From: Streptomyces sp. NBC_01335
Lineage (GTDB): Bacteria > Actinomycetota > Actinomycetes > Streptomycetales > Streptomycetaceae
Direction of reading: 5' to 3'
Length of the DNA stretch: 64,000 nucleotides
Assembly: GCF_035953295.1 (NCBI RefSeq)
Contig: NZ_CP108370.1
Location: forward strand, 868,001 to 932,000
Below, in pieces: positions 50,196 through 59,780 of this stretch. A program made the position numbers and the translations under genes. The first letter of the stretch is position 1; each line of letters starts with the position of its first letter. The notes below the pieces were generated by a model. That model was not told the origin of the DNA and searched no databases. It saw only the letters and a list, made by a program, of their open reading frames with translations.

Positions 50196-52793
50196 TCAGG
50201 CGGTCACTCCGGCGATCACGGCGGTTTCCAGGACGTGCTCACCCGGGTCGAGCAAAACGGGCGGGCTTCCGGGCAACTCGGCGACGGCGCGCGTTCCTTC
50301 GGGCACGGTGCAGCGGACTGTCAGGCCGGTGTCGGTCAGTTCCCAGGAGAGGGCCGCGGTTCCGTACGGGGTCTCGTGGCGGGTGCGGGCCCAGGTGATT
50401 CCTCCTCCGGGCCGCGGCCGGAAGGCGATTTCCCGGTAGCCGGGGCCCGTTGCGGTGATACCGCCGACGACCCGGTGCAGCCAGTCCGCGACGGCGCCGA
50501 GAGCGTAGTGGTTGAAGGAGGTCATGCCGCCCGGGTTGAGGCTGCCGTCGGTTCGCAGGCTGTCCCAGCGTTCCCAGATCGTGGTCGCACCCTGGGTCAC
50601 GGTGTACAGCCATGAGGGGCACTCGGTCTGGAGCAGCAGCCGGTAGGCGACGTCCAGGTGGCCGGTGTCGGTGAGTGCGTCGCAGATCAGTGGGGTACCG
50701 ACGAAGCCGGTGGCTATACGGGCGTCGTCCGCGAGGACGAGTTCGGCGAGCCGGTCCCCCGCATCCCGACGCTGTTCGGGGGTGAGCAGGTCGAAGACGA
50801 TTCCCAGGGCGTAGGCGGTGGGGCTGTCGCTCGTCATGCGGCCGGTCGGCAGGACGTACCGGTGACGGAAGGCTTCCGTCACCTCGGCGGCCAGGGCGAT
50901 GTACTGGTCTGAATCCGCGGTCTTCCCCAGCTCGGCCGCGGCACGTCCGAGATGACGGGCGGAGTGGGCGTAGTAGGCCGTCGCGACGAGGTAGCGGTCG
51001 GTGACGCCGGCGGCCGGGTCGTCCGGCGGTGCGGCGGGGTCCAGCCAGTCGCCCAGCTGGAAGCCGGTGTCCCACAGGCGCGTAGGGCCGGCGAGACGCT
51101 CCACCAGGTCGACCCATTTCTTGGCCATGGGGTAGTGGCGCCGGAGGAGACCGATGTCGCCGAAGCGCTGGTGGAGGGTCCAGGGGGTGAGTACGGCGGC
51201 GTCTCCCCAGGCCGCCCCGGGGTGGATCGGCGTCCACGTGGGAGCGCCGGGGATGACGGGCACGTACCAGGGGACGGTGCCGTCGGGGAGTTGTTCCAGG
51301 CCGACGTCGGTGAGCCAGGAGTCGAGCATGCCGGCGCAGTCGTAGAGGAAGCTCGCGGTGGGTGCGAAGACCTGTATGTCGCCGGTCCAGCCGAGGCGTT
51401 CGTCGCGCTGGGGGCAGTCGGTGGGTATGTCGACGAAGTTGCCGCGCATGCTCCAGAGGACGTTCTCGTGCAGTCGGTTGACCAGGGGGTCGCTGCACTC
51501 GAACCAGCCGGTGCGGTGCATGTCCGTGTGATGGACGCGCGCTTTGACCATGTCTGCGTTCAACTCGCCCGGCCAGCCGGTCACTTCGGCATAGCGGAAG
51601 CCGTGGAGGGTGAAGCGCGGCTCCCAGGTGAGCGGTCCGTCGCCGGAGAGGATCAGGGTGTCGGTGGCGTACGCCTCGCGCAGCGGCCGGGTCGCCAGTG
51701 CGCCGTTCTCCAGTACTTCGGCGTGCCGCAGGACGACGGTGGTTCCGGCCGGGCCGTCGACGGTGACGCGGAGGCGGCCCACGAGGTTCTGACCGAAGTC
51801 GAGGAGGTGCCCGCCCTCGGTGGGGGTGTTGGTGACCGGGGCGATCTCCTGGGTGCAGCGGACCGGTGGTCCCATCGGGGCGACCAGCGTCGCGGGGTCA
51901 CGGCGGCCCGTCCGGACGGGGCTCCACGTGTCGGAGGCAGTACGCGAGGGCGAGGGGGTGCACCAGTGCGGATCGTGGAGCCGGGCGTCGAAGGTCTCGC
52001 CCTCGTAGAGGCCGCTGGTCAGGATCGGACCGGGAGCGGCGTGCCAGGTTCCGTCCGTGGCGATGACGGTGACGGAGCCGTCGTCGTGCACCACTTCGAG
52101 TTGGGCGATGAGCGCTTGGTCGGTGCCGTAGATGTTGCGGGTACCGCCGTCGAAGCCGTACTTGCCGCGGTACCAGCCGTCGCCGAGCCAGGCCCCGATG
52201 GTGTTGGCGCCCCCGGTGAGATGGTCGGTGACGTCGTGGGTGCGGTAGCGCAGCCGGTGCGGGTAGACGGTCCATCCCGGGGCCAGTGTCTCGTCCCCGA
52301 CGCGGCGACCGTTGATCTCCGCCTCGTACAGGCCGTGGGCGGTGACGTACAGGCGGGCGTGGGCCACGGGGCGGTCGAGCCGGAAGTCCTTGCGGACCCG
52401 GGCCGGGCGGCGCTCGGCCTCCGGCTCCTCGTCCCAGCCCGCGCCCACGGGCACCGCCTGCCAGTCGGTGGGCGCCAGCAGGCCGGCTTCGACGGTCCGC
52501 GGATCGCTCCATCCCGATGGCTCCGGGGCGTCCGGGGTCCAGACGCGGACCCGGACGAGCGCGCGTTCCCGTGAGGCCAGCGGCTCACCCGGCCAGGGCG
52601 CGAGTACGTGGGTGTCGACGTCGACACGCCCGGTGCGACGGACGGCGCCGGAGCGGTCGACCTCCAGTTCGTATGCCTGCTGTCGGCCGGATCCCGGCGG
52701 CAGCGTCCAGGTGAGCCGGGGGGCGGCGACTCCGATGCCGAGTCCGTCCGGCAGATGCTCGAAGGACACCGGGGAGGGCTGAGGGGGGAGCAA
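50196..52793 (-). CDS. Alpha-L-rhamnosidase, glycoside hydrolase family 78
   Basis: An 865-residue GH78 enzyme without a signal peptide, so it acts on imported substrate. Domains in order: N-terminal Fn3-like (about 5-115), the Bac_rhamnosid_N carbohydrate-binding domain (about 130-300; TAHGLYEAEINGRRVGDETLAPGWTVYPHRLRY), a beta-sandwich (about 315-415), the (alpha/alpha)6 catalytic barrel (about 420-770) with the catalytic acidic signature DCPQRDERLGWTGDIQVF, and a C-terminal beta-domain. It removes L-rhamnose from glycosides such as flavonoid rhamnosides or saponins. Last gene of the importer operon, 51 bp after a permease gene. Confidence 0.95.
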   Translation of the reverse strand: MLPPQPSPVSFEHLPDGLGIGVAAPRLTWTLPPGSGRQQAYELEVDRSGAVRRTGRVDVDTHVLAPWPGEPLASRERALVRVRVWTPDAPEPSGWSDPRTVEAGLLAPTDWQAVPVGAGWDEEPEAERRPARVRKDFRLDRPVAHARLYVTAHGLYEAEINGRRVGDETLAPGWTVYPHRLRYRTHDVTDHLTGGANTIGAWLGDGWYRGKYGFDGGTRNIYGTDQALIAQLEVVHDDGSVTVIATDGTWHAAPGPILTSGLYEGETFDARLHDPHWCTPSPSRTASDTWSPVRTGRRDPATLVAPMGPPVRCTQEIAPVTNTPTEGGHLLDFGQNLVGRLRVTVDGPAGTTVVLRHAEVLENGALATRPLREAYATDTLILSGDGPLTWEPRFTLHGFRYAEVTGWPGELNADMVKARVHHTDMHRTGWFECSDPLVNRLHENVLWSMRGNFVDIPTDCPQRDERLGWTGDIQVFAPTASFLYDCAGMLDSWLTDVGLEQLPDGTVPWYVPVIPGAPTWTPIHPGAAWGDAAVLTPWTLHQRFGDIGLLRRHYPMAKKWVDLVERLAGPTRLWDTGFQLGDWLDPAAPPDDPAAGVTDRYLVATAYYAHSARHLGRAAAELGKTADSDQYIALAAEVTEAFRHRYVLPTGRMTSDSPTAYALGIVFDLLTPEQRRDAGDRLAELVLADDARIATGFVGTPLICDALTDTGHLDVAYRLLLQTECPSWLYTVTQGATTIWERWDSLRTDGSLNPGGMTSFNHYALGAVADWLHRVVGGITATGPGYREIAFRPRPGGGITWARTRHETPYGTAALSWELTDTGLTVRCTVPEGTRAVAELPGSPPVLLDPGEHVLETAVIAGVTA

Positions 52794-52844
52794 AGGGAGG
52801 ACCTTTCTTGCACGTGCGGGAGCGAGCGTGGTGGCGGGCGGGGG

Positions 52845-53756
52845 TCAGCCCTTGACCGCTCCCGAGGTGAGGCCCTTCATGACCTTCTGGTTGAGGAAGA
52901 GGTAGATCAGGAGGGTGCCGAAGACGTTGATGCAGATGGCGGCGAAGAGGGGGCCGTACTGGGTGGCGCCGAAGTCGCCGGTGAAGTTGAGCAGCCCGAC
53001 CTGGATGGTGCGCAGGTCCTGGTCGTTGGTGAAGGTGAGGGCGATGAGCAGGTCGTTCCAGATGAAGAAGAACTGCACCAGGCCGACGGTGAGAAGGGCG
53101 TTGCGGACCAGGGGGACGCTGATGGTCCAGAAGGCGCGCAGGATGCCGGCACCGTCGACGGTGGCCGCCTCGAAGAGCTCGCGCGGGACCGTGCGGTAGT
53201 AGGTGGCCATCATGAAGACGGTCAGCGGAAGGCCGGTGCCGGTGTAGGTGAGGATCAGCGGCCACAGCGTGCCGGACAGGCCGGTCTGGAAGTACACGGT
53301 GAACAGGGGCAGCAGGATCATCTGCGGCGGGATCATCATGCCCGCGAGGAAGACGAGGAGGGTGAGGCTGCGGCCCTTCCAGACCATGATCTGGAGGGCG
53401 AAGCCGGCGGCGGTGCCCAGCAGCAGCATCAGGGCGAGGGCGGGGACGACGGCGAGCAGGCTGTTCTGGACGTACAGGCCGATGTGGCCGGTGTTCCACG
53501 CCTCGCCGTAGTTGCCCCACTCCCAGGAAGTGGGCAGGCTCCAGGTGGAGTTGTTCAAGTAGTCGTCGTTGGACTTCAGCGAGGTGAGGAACATCCATAT
53601 CAGCGGGTAGACCTCGACGACCAGCAGAAGTGCGACGACGATCTTGACCCACAGGCGGCTCCCCCGACGGCCGGCCCGGGGCCGTCGAGCCCGGTCGGGG
53701 GTGCGGGCGGACGTTCTCGCGGGGATCGTCTTCGGGGGTGTGTCGATGGTGGCCAT
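52845..53756 (-). CDS. Carbohydrate ABC transporter permease (MalG-type)
   Basis: A 303-residue permease of the CUT1 class. A basic N-terminus precedes six membrane helices (about 37-300). The EAA loop is at about 205-225 (ELFEAATVDGAGILRAFWTISVPLVRNALL), which docks the ATPase, and the C-terminal NQKVMKGLTSGAVKG is the family's usual end. ATG 53756. It forms the translocation pore with the MalF-type permease 5 bp upstream. No ATPase gene is present in the cluster. Confidence 0.94.
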   Translation of the reverse strand: MATIDTPPKTIPARTSARTPDRARRPRAGRRGSRLWVKIVVALLLVVEVYPLIWMFLTSLKSNDDYLNNSTWSLPTSWEWGNYGEAWNTGHIGLYVQNSLLAVVPALALMLLLGTAAGFALQIMVWKGRSLTLLVFLAGMMIPPQMILLPLFTVYFQTGLSGTLWPLILTYTGTGLPLTVFMMATYYRTVPRELFEAATVDGAGILRAFWTISVPLVRNALLTVGLVQFFFIWNDLLIALTFTNDQDLRTIQVGLLNFTGDFGATQYGPLFAAICINVFGTLLIYLFLNQKVMKGLTSGAVKG

Positions 53757-53761
53757 GGGTC

Positions 53762-54646
53762 TCAGCCCTCCGTGAGGTCGCGCCGCGAGACGCGGTAGAC
53801 GACCAGGCTCACCAGCAGGCTCACGACGGTCAGCAGCAGGGCGATGGTGCTGCCGTAGCCGTAGTCGCTGTAGGTGAACGACGTCTGGAACATGTACAGG
53901 GTCAGCGGGGTGGTCCCGTTGCCCGGACCGCCGTTGGTCAGGGCAACGATCGAGTCGAAGGCTTTGAGCGTTCCGTTGATGCTGAAGATCAGCGAGGACA
54001 TCAGGACCGGCAGGGACAGCGGCACCACGATGTGGCGTACGAGCCTGAGTCCGGTCGCCCCGTCGAGGCGGGCCGATTCCAGGACCTCGTCGGGGATGTC
54101 GACCAGGCCGGCGAAGAGCAGCACGGCGTAGAAGCCCATGGACCGCCAGATGTCCATGGCGACCAGAACCCAGAAGGCGCTGCCCGAGCTGCCGAAGAAG
54201 TCGATCGAGTCGATGCCGACCGCGTTGAGCAGCGAGTTGACCGGGCCGGTCTGCGGGGCGACCTGGAAGAACTTCTGGAACAGCAGGCCGACGGCGACGG
54301 TGGGCAGGACGACGGGGAAGAAGACCAGGGTGCGGATGAGCGCCGAGGCCCGCCTGAGGAAGAACACGTAGAGCAGGGCCAGGAGGTAGCCGGCGACGAC
54401 CTGACCGGCCGTGACGATCACGGCGTATTTCAGGGTGAACCAGAGCGCGTCCCGGACCGCCGGATCGTCGAAGAGACGCGAGAAGTTGGCGACACCGTTG
54501 CCGGTGAAGCCGTCGATGGTGTTGCCCTTGGTGAAGGAGTAGCCGAGCGACCACACCATGGGGACCAGCATGATCAGCGAGTAGACGAGGAGGGCGGGAC
54601 CGAGCAGGAGCGCGATCGCCCTGCGGTCACCGAGTACGCGGTGCAT
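53762..54646 (-). CDS. Carbohydrate ABC transporter permease (MalF-type)
   Basis: A 294-residue CUT1 permease with six membrane helices and the EAA motif DEVLESARLDGATGLRLVRHIVVPLSLPVLMSS (about 180-212). ATG 54646 fits the family start MHRVLGDRRAIALLLGPALLVYSL; the open frame continues upstream as proline-rich non-coding sequence. Second gene of the importer operon, between the solute-binding lipoprotein gene and the MalG-type permease gene. Confidence 0.94.
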   Translation of the reverse strand: MHRVLGDRRAIALLLGPALLVYSLIMLVPMVWSLGYSFTKGNTIDGFTGNGVANFSRLFDDPAVRDALWFTLKYAVIVTAGQVVAGYLLALLYVFFLRRASALIRTLVFFPVVLPTVAVGLLFQKFFQVAPQTGPVNSLLNAVGIDSIDFFGSSGSAFWVLVAMDIWRSMGFYAVLLFAGLVDIPDEVLESARLDGATGLRLVRHIVVPLSLPVLMSSLIFSINGTLKAFDSIVALTNGGPGNGTTPLTLYMFQTSFTYSDYGYGSTIALLLTVVSLLVSLVVYRVSRRDLTEG

Positions 54647-54791
54647 GGATGGTGTCCGTCTCGTTTCCGTTGGCGGGATCTGCGGCGGTGCGGGGCGGCT
54701 GGGCCGCGGGGCCCGGGGCGGCTGGGCCGTCGGGGCCCGGGGCGGCTCGCACACGACCGTGCGAGAAGGCGGGCGGGCCGCCCGGGGCGGG

Positions 54792-56105
54792 TCACTGGGC
54801 GGCGAGTGCGTCCTGGACGGTCTGCATGAACTGCTGGGGGCTCATGCTCCCCGAGACCAGGCTCGCGGCGTTGGTCTGGCTGATGGTGGTGGCCTTGGTG
54901 CTGAACAGGGCCTCGAACCACAGCACGTTCTGCCGGGAGGAACTGACGGTGTCGCGGACCTGCGTGGTGACCGCGTTGGCGTCCTTCACCTCGGTGTTCA
55001 CCTTGAAGCCGGTGATGGTCCCGTGGTCCTTCAGCGCCGTGGCGCCGTAGTTCTCGGTGATGCAGGAGACCCAGGCGCCGGTCTTCTCGTCGAAGGACTT
55101 CGCGGCCAGGGCGATGCCGAGGCCGACGTTGGACGGGTACTGATCGACCGAGCCCTTGCCCCCGGCGACGGCCGGGAAGGGCATGAAGCCGACGTTCGCG
55201 GCGCCGACCTTGTTCTGTTCGGCGTCGGAGATGTTCGCCAGCGCCCAGCTGCCCATGTAGAACATGGCCGCCTTGCCGCTGAGGAACTGGTTCATCGCGG
55301 TGTCGTAGTCGATGGAACCGACGCCCTTGCCGAAGTACCCCTTCTTGCCGAGCGCGGCGACTTCGTCGGCGGCCTTCACGTACTCCGGGTCGGTCAGCTT
55401 CGCCTGCCCGTCCGCGACCTTTCGCAGCGCGTCGGGGCCGAGGCTGCGGAAGAGGTAGTCGCTGATCAGGCGGGTCAGCGGCCATCCCTGCTGGCCGGAG
55501 GCGGAGAAGGGCTGGACGTCCTTGGACTCCAGCTTCGCGGCCGCGGACACCAGTTCGTCCCACGTGCCGGGCACGGCCAGGCCGTTGTCGGCGAAGATCT
55601 TCTTGTTGTAGAAGATCCCCTCGATGTTGTACTCGTACGGCAGTACCTCCAGCTTCCCGCCGTACAGGGCCTTGATCGTCGAGACGGCGGCGGGCTCCAG
55701 CTGATCCAGGACGCCGAGCTCCTTGAGTTTCGGCTCCAGGTCGGCGACCTTGCCGGACTTCGCGAGCTGCTGGGTGAGGGCGGGGGCGTTGCCGGCGGCG
55801 AACTGTACGGGCAGTGCGTTCTGGCCGGCCAGGAGCTGGAGCTTCTGGTCGAGGCTCGCCTGCGGGACGGTTTCCACCTTGAGCGGCAGTGCGTCGTTCG
55901 CCGGCTTGCACGCGCCCTTCGACAGCGTGGTGAGAGCGGTCTTCACGGTGGTGTTCTCGGTGACGCTGAGGTAGTTGAAGTTGTCGGGTGCGGCGGAGGA
56001 GCCGCCGCTGCCGCCGCAGGCGGTGGCGAGCAGTGCCAGCGAAGCGGTACCGGCGGTGAACAGACTCAGTCGCGTACGACGGCCACGGGGCATGCGCAGA
56101 GACAC
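54792..56105 (-). CDS. Sugar ABC transporter solute-binding lipoprotein
   Basis: A 437-residue extracellular binding protein. A lipoprotein signal peptide (basic start, hydrophobic core, lipobox LLATAC with Cys 30) anchors it outside the membrane. The rest has the MalE/CUT1 family-1 fold, with NKKIFADNGLAVPGTWDEL (about 160-180), GKAAMFYMGSWALANI (about 273-288) and a C-terminal SPQQFMQTVQDALAAQ. It delivers the substrate, probably a rhamnose-containing glycoside judging by the linked GH78, to the two permeases. First gene of the operon, behind the LacI-type operator. Confidence 0.94.
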   Translation of the reverse strand: MSLRMPRGRRTRLSLFTAGTASLALLATACGGSGGSSAAPDNFNYLSVTENTTVKTALTTLSKGACKPANDALPLKVETVPQASLDQKLQLLAGQNALPVQFAAGNAPALTQQLAKSGKVADLEPKLKELGVLDQLEPAAVSTIKALYGGKLEVLPYEYNIEGIFYNKKIFADNGLAVPGTWDELVSAAAKLESKDVQPFSASGQQGWPLTRLISDYLFRSLGPDALRKVADGQAKLTDPEYVKAADEVAALGKKGYFGKGVGSIDYDTAMNQFLSGKAAMFYMGSWALANISDAEQNKVGAANVGFMPFPAVAGGKGSVDQYPSNVGLGIALAAKSFDEKTGAWVSCITENYGATALKDHGTITGFKVNTEVKDANAVTTQVRDTVSSSRQNVLWFEALFSTKATTISQTNAASLVSGSMSPQQFMQTVQDALAAQ

Positions 56106-56190
56106 GGGGAACTCCCAGGGTCATGGAGGAGGACGGAGGAGGACGCGGTGGTGCGAGAGCGCCAGGGCGGGGCAGGGCCCGGCAGCACGG

Positions 56191-56212
56191 GAGAACTTTG
56201 TAAAACGTTCTC
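56191..56212. promoter_or_regulatory. LacI-type operator in the divergent promoter
   Basis: A 22-bp inverted repeat with arms GAGAAC (56191-56196) and GTTCTC (56207-56212) around the AT-rich core TTTGTAAAAC. It lies 86 bp before the binding-protein start and about 150 bp before the LacI gene. On the minus strand a TAGAGA hexamer overlaps it, so a bound repressor would block the importer promoter. Confidence 0.65.
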
Positions 56213-56295
56213 TACGTCGAGTGGGCAAAACCTTGCACTCCACATCAGGACCCGTCAAGACACATCCCGGTAACAGCATGGCGACACGGAGGAAC

Positions 56296-56326
56296 TTGAC
56301 AGCTCCCGGAGGCTACGATGTAGACC
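56296..56326 (+). promoter_or_regulatory. Candidate promoter of the lacI-type gene pair
   Basis: TTGACA (56296-56301) is a perfect -35; the best -10 is TAGACC (56321-56326) at a long 19-nt spacing. Confidence 0.35.
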
Positions 56327-56362
56327 GTTGCACGACACCCGTCACAGAGCAGAGGTAGATCG

Positions 56363-57412
56363 ATGGATCGGGCCGGCGCAGCCAGGCAGAACAAACGCGT
56401 GACGATCACCGATGTGGCCCGGCACGCCGGCGTCTCCACCGCAGCCGTCTCCAAAGTGCTGCGCAACGCCTACGGCGTGAGCGGGAGCATGCGCGAGAAG
56501 GTCACGGCGGCCATCACCGAGCTCGACTACCGGCCGCACGCGGCGGCCCGCGGCATGCGCGGACGGACTTACACGATCGGCGTGCTGCTCGACAACGTGC
56601 GCAACGCCTTCTTCGCGGACATCCTCGACGGCATCCGGGACGAACTGCGTCAGACCGAATACACCGTGCTGATCGGCGCGGCCGGATTCGACCCGGAGGA
56701 CCAGGCGAAGACCATCCGCTCCATGGTCGACCGTCAGATGGACGGGCTGGTCCTCATCGCCCCCGGCACCGCACGGGCCGAAGTCCTGGCCACGGCTGCG
56801 ACGACTCCGACCGTGGTCATCGGCCACCACGACACGGACGACACCTACGACTCCGTCGTGGACGCCGACGACACAGGCGCCGGCCTGGTCGTCGACCACC
56901 TCGCCGCCCTCGGCCATCGCGACATCGCCCTGGTCTCCGCCGCGGGCACGAAGGCCAACCAGTGGAAGCGCACACCCGAAGTCGTTCTGCGGGACGGCTA
57001 CCTGAAGGCCATGGAACGGCACGGCCTGACCGGACACGCCCGCGTCCACCACACCGCCTACTCCGACGAGGGCGGATTCAAGGCGGGAATGACCCTGCTG
57101 ACCACGGCGAACCGCCCGACCGCCGTCATGGCGGGTGCCGACGTCGCCGCCCTGGGCATCTTCCGCGCGGCCCACGAGTTGGGCCTGCGCATCCCCGAAG
57201 ACCTCTCGCTCGTCGGTTACAACAACACCGCACTCGCGGCCCTCGCCCCCGTCCAGTTGTCCAGCGTCGACCAGGCCGGTCACACCATGGGCTCCGCCGC
57301 CGCCCGCATGCTCGTCGAACGGGTGGAGGGCCGGAGGGACCGGGCCATGCGGACCACCATGACCCCCCGGCTCGTGGTGCGCACCACCACCGCTCCGCCA
57401 CGGAGCAGGTAG
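56363..57412 (+). CDS. LacI-family transcriptional regulator (first of tandem pair)
   Basis: A 349-residue repressor with an N-terminal helix-turn-helix and hinge (about 13-68; ITDVARHAGVSTAAVSKVLRNAYGVSGSMREKV) and a periplasmic-binding-protein-like sugar domain (about 70-340). It is divergent from the sugar importer and is the most likely ligand of the 22-bp operator between them. GAGG precedes ATG 56363 at about 8 nt. The second LacI gene begins 3 bp after its stop, so the two are co-transcribed. Confidence 0.93.
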   Translation: MDRAGAARQNKRVTITDVARHAGVSTAAVSKVLRNAYGVSGSMREKVTAAITELDYRPHAAARGMRGRTYTIGVLLDNVRNAFFADILDGIRDELRQTEYTVLIGAAGFDPEDQAKTIRSMVDRQMDGLVLIAPGTARAEVLATAATTPTVVIGHHDTDDTYDSVVDADDTGAGLVVDHLAALGHRDIALVSAAGTKANQWKRTPEVVLRDGYLKAMERHGLTGHARVHHTAYSDEGGFKAGMTLLTTANRPTAVMAGADVAALGIFRAAHELGLRIPEDLSLVGYNNTALAALAPVQLSSVDQAGHTMGSAAARMLVERVEGRRDRAMRTTMTPRLVVRTTTAPPRSR

Positions 57413-57415
57413 ACC

Positions 57416-58528
57416 GTGCACCGGCCGACCGCCGCCACACCCGCCACACCCCCGGCGCTCCGTCCACCGGGCCCCGGTGGAGCGAGCGCGGGGCGGGACA
57501 GCAGAGCACGCCCGCGGGTCGGCATCAAGGACGTGGCCAGGGAGGCCGGTGTCTCGCTCGGCACCGTCTCGAACGTCCTCAACCGGCCCGAGATGGTGGC
57601 CGAGGCCACCCGTACACGCGTCCTGGAGGTGATCGACACGCTGGGCTACGTCCGTGCCGAGGGCGCGCGGCAACTGCGGGGATGGGCCTCGCGAGTGATC
57701 GCCCTGATGGTCCTCGACATCGTCAACCCGTTCTTCACCGCCCTCGCCGCCGGCGTGGAGCAGGCCGCCCGTGAAGCGGACCTGGGCGTCATGGTCTGCA
57801 CCGGCGCCCATGATCCGGCGGAAGCGGCCCGCTACTTGTCGCTGATCACCTCGCACCAGGTCCGCGGTGCGGTGATCACCGCGGGCGAGGGCACCGACCG
57901 CACGGTCGCGGCCTTCCGTCGCAACGCGGTCCCCTTCGTCGTCGCCGACCGGAGCGCACCCTGGACCGAGGCGTGTTCGGTCGGCATCGACGACGTCGCC
58001 GGGGGCCACGCCGCGGCAGGCCATCTGATCGCCCAGGGCCACCGGTCCCTCGTCTACGTCGGCGGTCCCGAGACCCTTCCGCAGGTAGGGGACCGCCGTC
58101 GAGGCGCGCTGCGCGCCCTCGGCCTGGCCGGCCTGCCGGCCACCGCCCTGCTCGAACTCCCCTGCCGCACGCTCACGGTGGACGCCGGAAAGGACGCCGG
58201 ACACCGCGTCCTCGGCCTTCCACAGCGGCCGACGGCCGTCTTCTGCGCCAACGACCTGCTGGCTCTCGGCGTTCTGCAAGCGCTGTACGAGGCCGGGCTG
58301 AAGGTCCCCGAGGACATCGCCGTGGTGGGCTACGACGACATCGAGTTCGCCGCCTCCGCCGTCGTACCCCTCACTTCGGTACGCCGGCCGGCCGTCGCCA
58401 TGGGCCGGCGGGCCGGCCGCCTCCTCGTCGAGGACACGGCCGACGGTCTTGCTCATGAACACGCGCACATCGTCCTTCAGCCGGAACTCGTCGTGCGCCG
58501 GTCGACCATGGCGGCACCGGCTCGCTGA
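57416..58528 (+). CDS. LacI-family transcriptional regulator (second of tandem pair)
   Basis: A 370-residue regulator. A proline/alanine-rich extension of about 35 residues precedes the helix-turn-helix (about 36-60; IKDVAREAGVSLGTVSNVLNRPEMVAEATRTRVLEVI), then a sugar-binding domain (about 95-360; GHRSLVYVGGPETLPQVGDRRRGAL). It differs clearly from its neighbour, so the pair is not a recent duplication. GTG 57416 follows the previous stop by 3 bp. Its resemblance is to rhamnose/ribose-type repressors, but the ligand cannot be read from the sequence. It may control the GH3 gene or a distant rhamnose pathway. Confidence 0.92.
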   Translation: MHRPTAATPATPPALRPPGPGGASAGRDSRARPRVGIKDVAREAGVSLGTVSNVLNRPEMVAEATRTRVLEVIDTLGYVRAEGARQLRGWASRVIALMVLDIVNPFFTALAAGVEQAAREADLGVMVCTGAHDPAEAARYLSLITSHQVRGAVITAGEGTDRTVAAFRRNAVPFVVADRSAPWTEACSVGIDDVAGGHAAAGHLIAQGHRSLVYVGGPETLPQVGDRRRGALRALGLAGLPATALLELPCRTLTVDAGKDAGHRVLGLPQRPTAVFCANDLLALGVLQALYEAGLKVPEDIAVVGYDDIEFAASAVVPLTSVRRPAVAMGRRAGRLLVEDTADGLAHEHAHIVLQPELVVRRSTMAAPAR

Positions 58529-58729
58529 TCCCCCCGGGTCGCCACCGGAGACGTATCCGGACCACAACCGGCTGCGGGGGCGCAGGTGCGCGGTTGCGCA
58601 CGACCTGGACCGATGATGCCTCGGGGACGCCCCGCTGCCCACCGGTGGCACGATCCATGTATCGGATGCCTTCCATCCAGCCGGCGGATGGTCCCGGGCT
58701 CTGTGGGCCGGACTCGATCCGCACCCGGC

Positions 58730-59647
58730 TCACGCCCCCGCCTCCTCGGCCATCCGGCTGCCGACCCGGGCGGCCGTCTCCCGCAGCCAGATGTGGGCCG
58801 CGTCGTGGGTGTGCACGGGGTGCCACCACATCGCCTCCCTGAGGGGGACGGCCTCGTAGGGCGGTTCGACCACGCGTACGGCGGCCAGCGGCGCGAGGAG
58901 CCGGGCGAGGCGGGCCTGGATCAGGGCGATGCGCCGGGTTCCGCCGACCAGCAGCGGGATGGTCTGGAAGCTGTCGACGGACACCTCGACGCGGGGTTCG
59001 ATACCCAGCATGCCCAACTGGCGGACGGCCGGGGCGTCGTAGGTGCGCTGGTAGGTGACCCAGGGCAGCCGGGCCAGATCCTCCCGGGTCAGCCGGTCGT
59101 CGACGCTCGGGTGGTCCTCGGCGACGAGGAACACCCAACGGTCCTGGTAGAGGTCGGTGGCCGGGAAGTCGCTGATCACACCGTGTGGCATGAGCAGGCC
59201 GTCAGTGGTGCTCAGCAGGGTCTCGGTGGCGTCCACCACGGTGGTCGGCGTCTGGGCGAAGCGCAGCCGGATGCCGGGGGCCTCCTGGTGCACGACCCGG
59301 GCGAGCTCGGCGCCGAAGACGGCCACCGCGTAGTCGGACGCCACCAGCTTGAACTCGCGGTTCTCCTTGGCCGGATCGAAGTGCGCCTGACTCGCGAAGA
59401 GGCGTTCCAGCAGGTCGTAGGCGGTGGATGCCCGGTCGAGAAGGACCTGGCCGAGGGCGGTGAGTTCGTAGTGGCCGCCGACGCGGGCGAGCAGGTCGTC
59501 GTCGAAGTGCCGGCGCAGGCGTGAGAGCGCGGCGCTCATGGCGGGCTGACTGAGGCCGACGCGCTCCCCGGCCCGGGTGACGTTGCGCTCCTCCAGCAGG
59601 GCACGCAGGGCGACGACGAGATTGAGGTCGAGGCGACTGAGATTCAT
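58730..59647 (-). CDS. LysR-family transcriptional regulator
   Basis: A 305-residue LysR protein. Its helix-turn-helix is at about 16-58 (LLEERNVTRAGERVGLSQPAMSAALSRLRRHF) and its two-lobed effector domain at about 90-300. The N-terminus (NLSRLDLNLVVALRALLEERNVTRAGERVGLSQPAMS) is of the NodD/NahR/PcpR branch, which often activates aromatic-degradation operons in response to the aromatic substrate. It is divergent from the catabolic operon with 133 bp between starts, the classic arrangement for an activator and its target. Confidence 0.93.
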   Translation of the reverse strand: MNLSRLDLNLVVALRALLEERNVTRAGERVGLSQPAMSAALSRLRRHFDDDLLARVGGHYELTALGQVLLDRASTAYDLLERLFASQAHFDPAKENREFKLVASDYAVAVFGAELARVVHQEAPGIRLRFAQTPTTVVDATETLLSTTDGLLMPHGVISDFPATDLYQDRWVFLVAEDHPSVDDRLTREDLARLPWVTYQRTYDAPAVRQLGMLGIEPRVEVSVDSFQTIPLLVGGTRRIALIQARLARLLAPLAAVRVVEPPYEAVPLREAMWWHPVHTHDAAHIWLRETAARVGSRMAEEAGA

Positions 59648-59695
59648 GGCGGTTTTCCTCGCTGTCCGGCGACGACCTGCGGCAATTTGTCAGAC

Positions 59696-59733
59696 GGATG
59701 CCAACCATCCACAGAATCGATTTCCGTGATCAC
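59696..59733. promoter_or_regulatory. Inverted repeats in the LysR/catabolic-operon promoter
   Basis: GGATG-CCAAC-CATCC (59696-59710) and the perfect palindrome GTGATCAC (59726-59733) lie in the divergent region. They are candidates for LysR recognition and activation sites. Confidence 0.4.
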
Positions 59734-59780
59734 TGGTGGCGGGTCCAGATTAGTGCCACCGCAATCAGGAGGACATGTTC

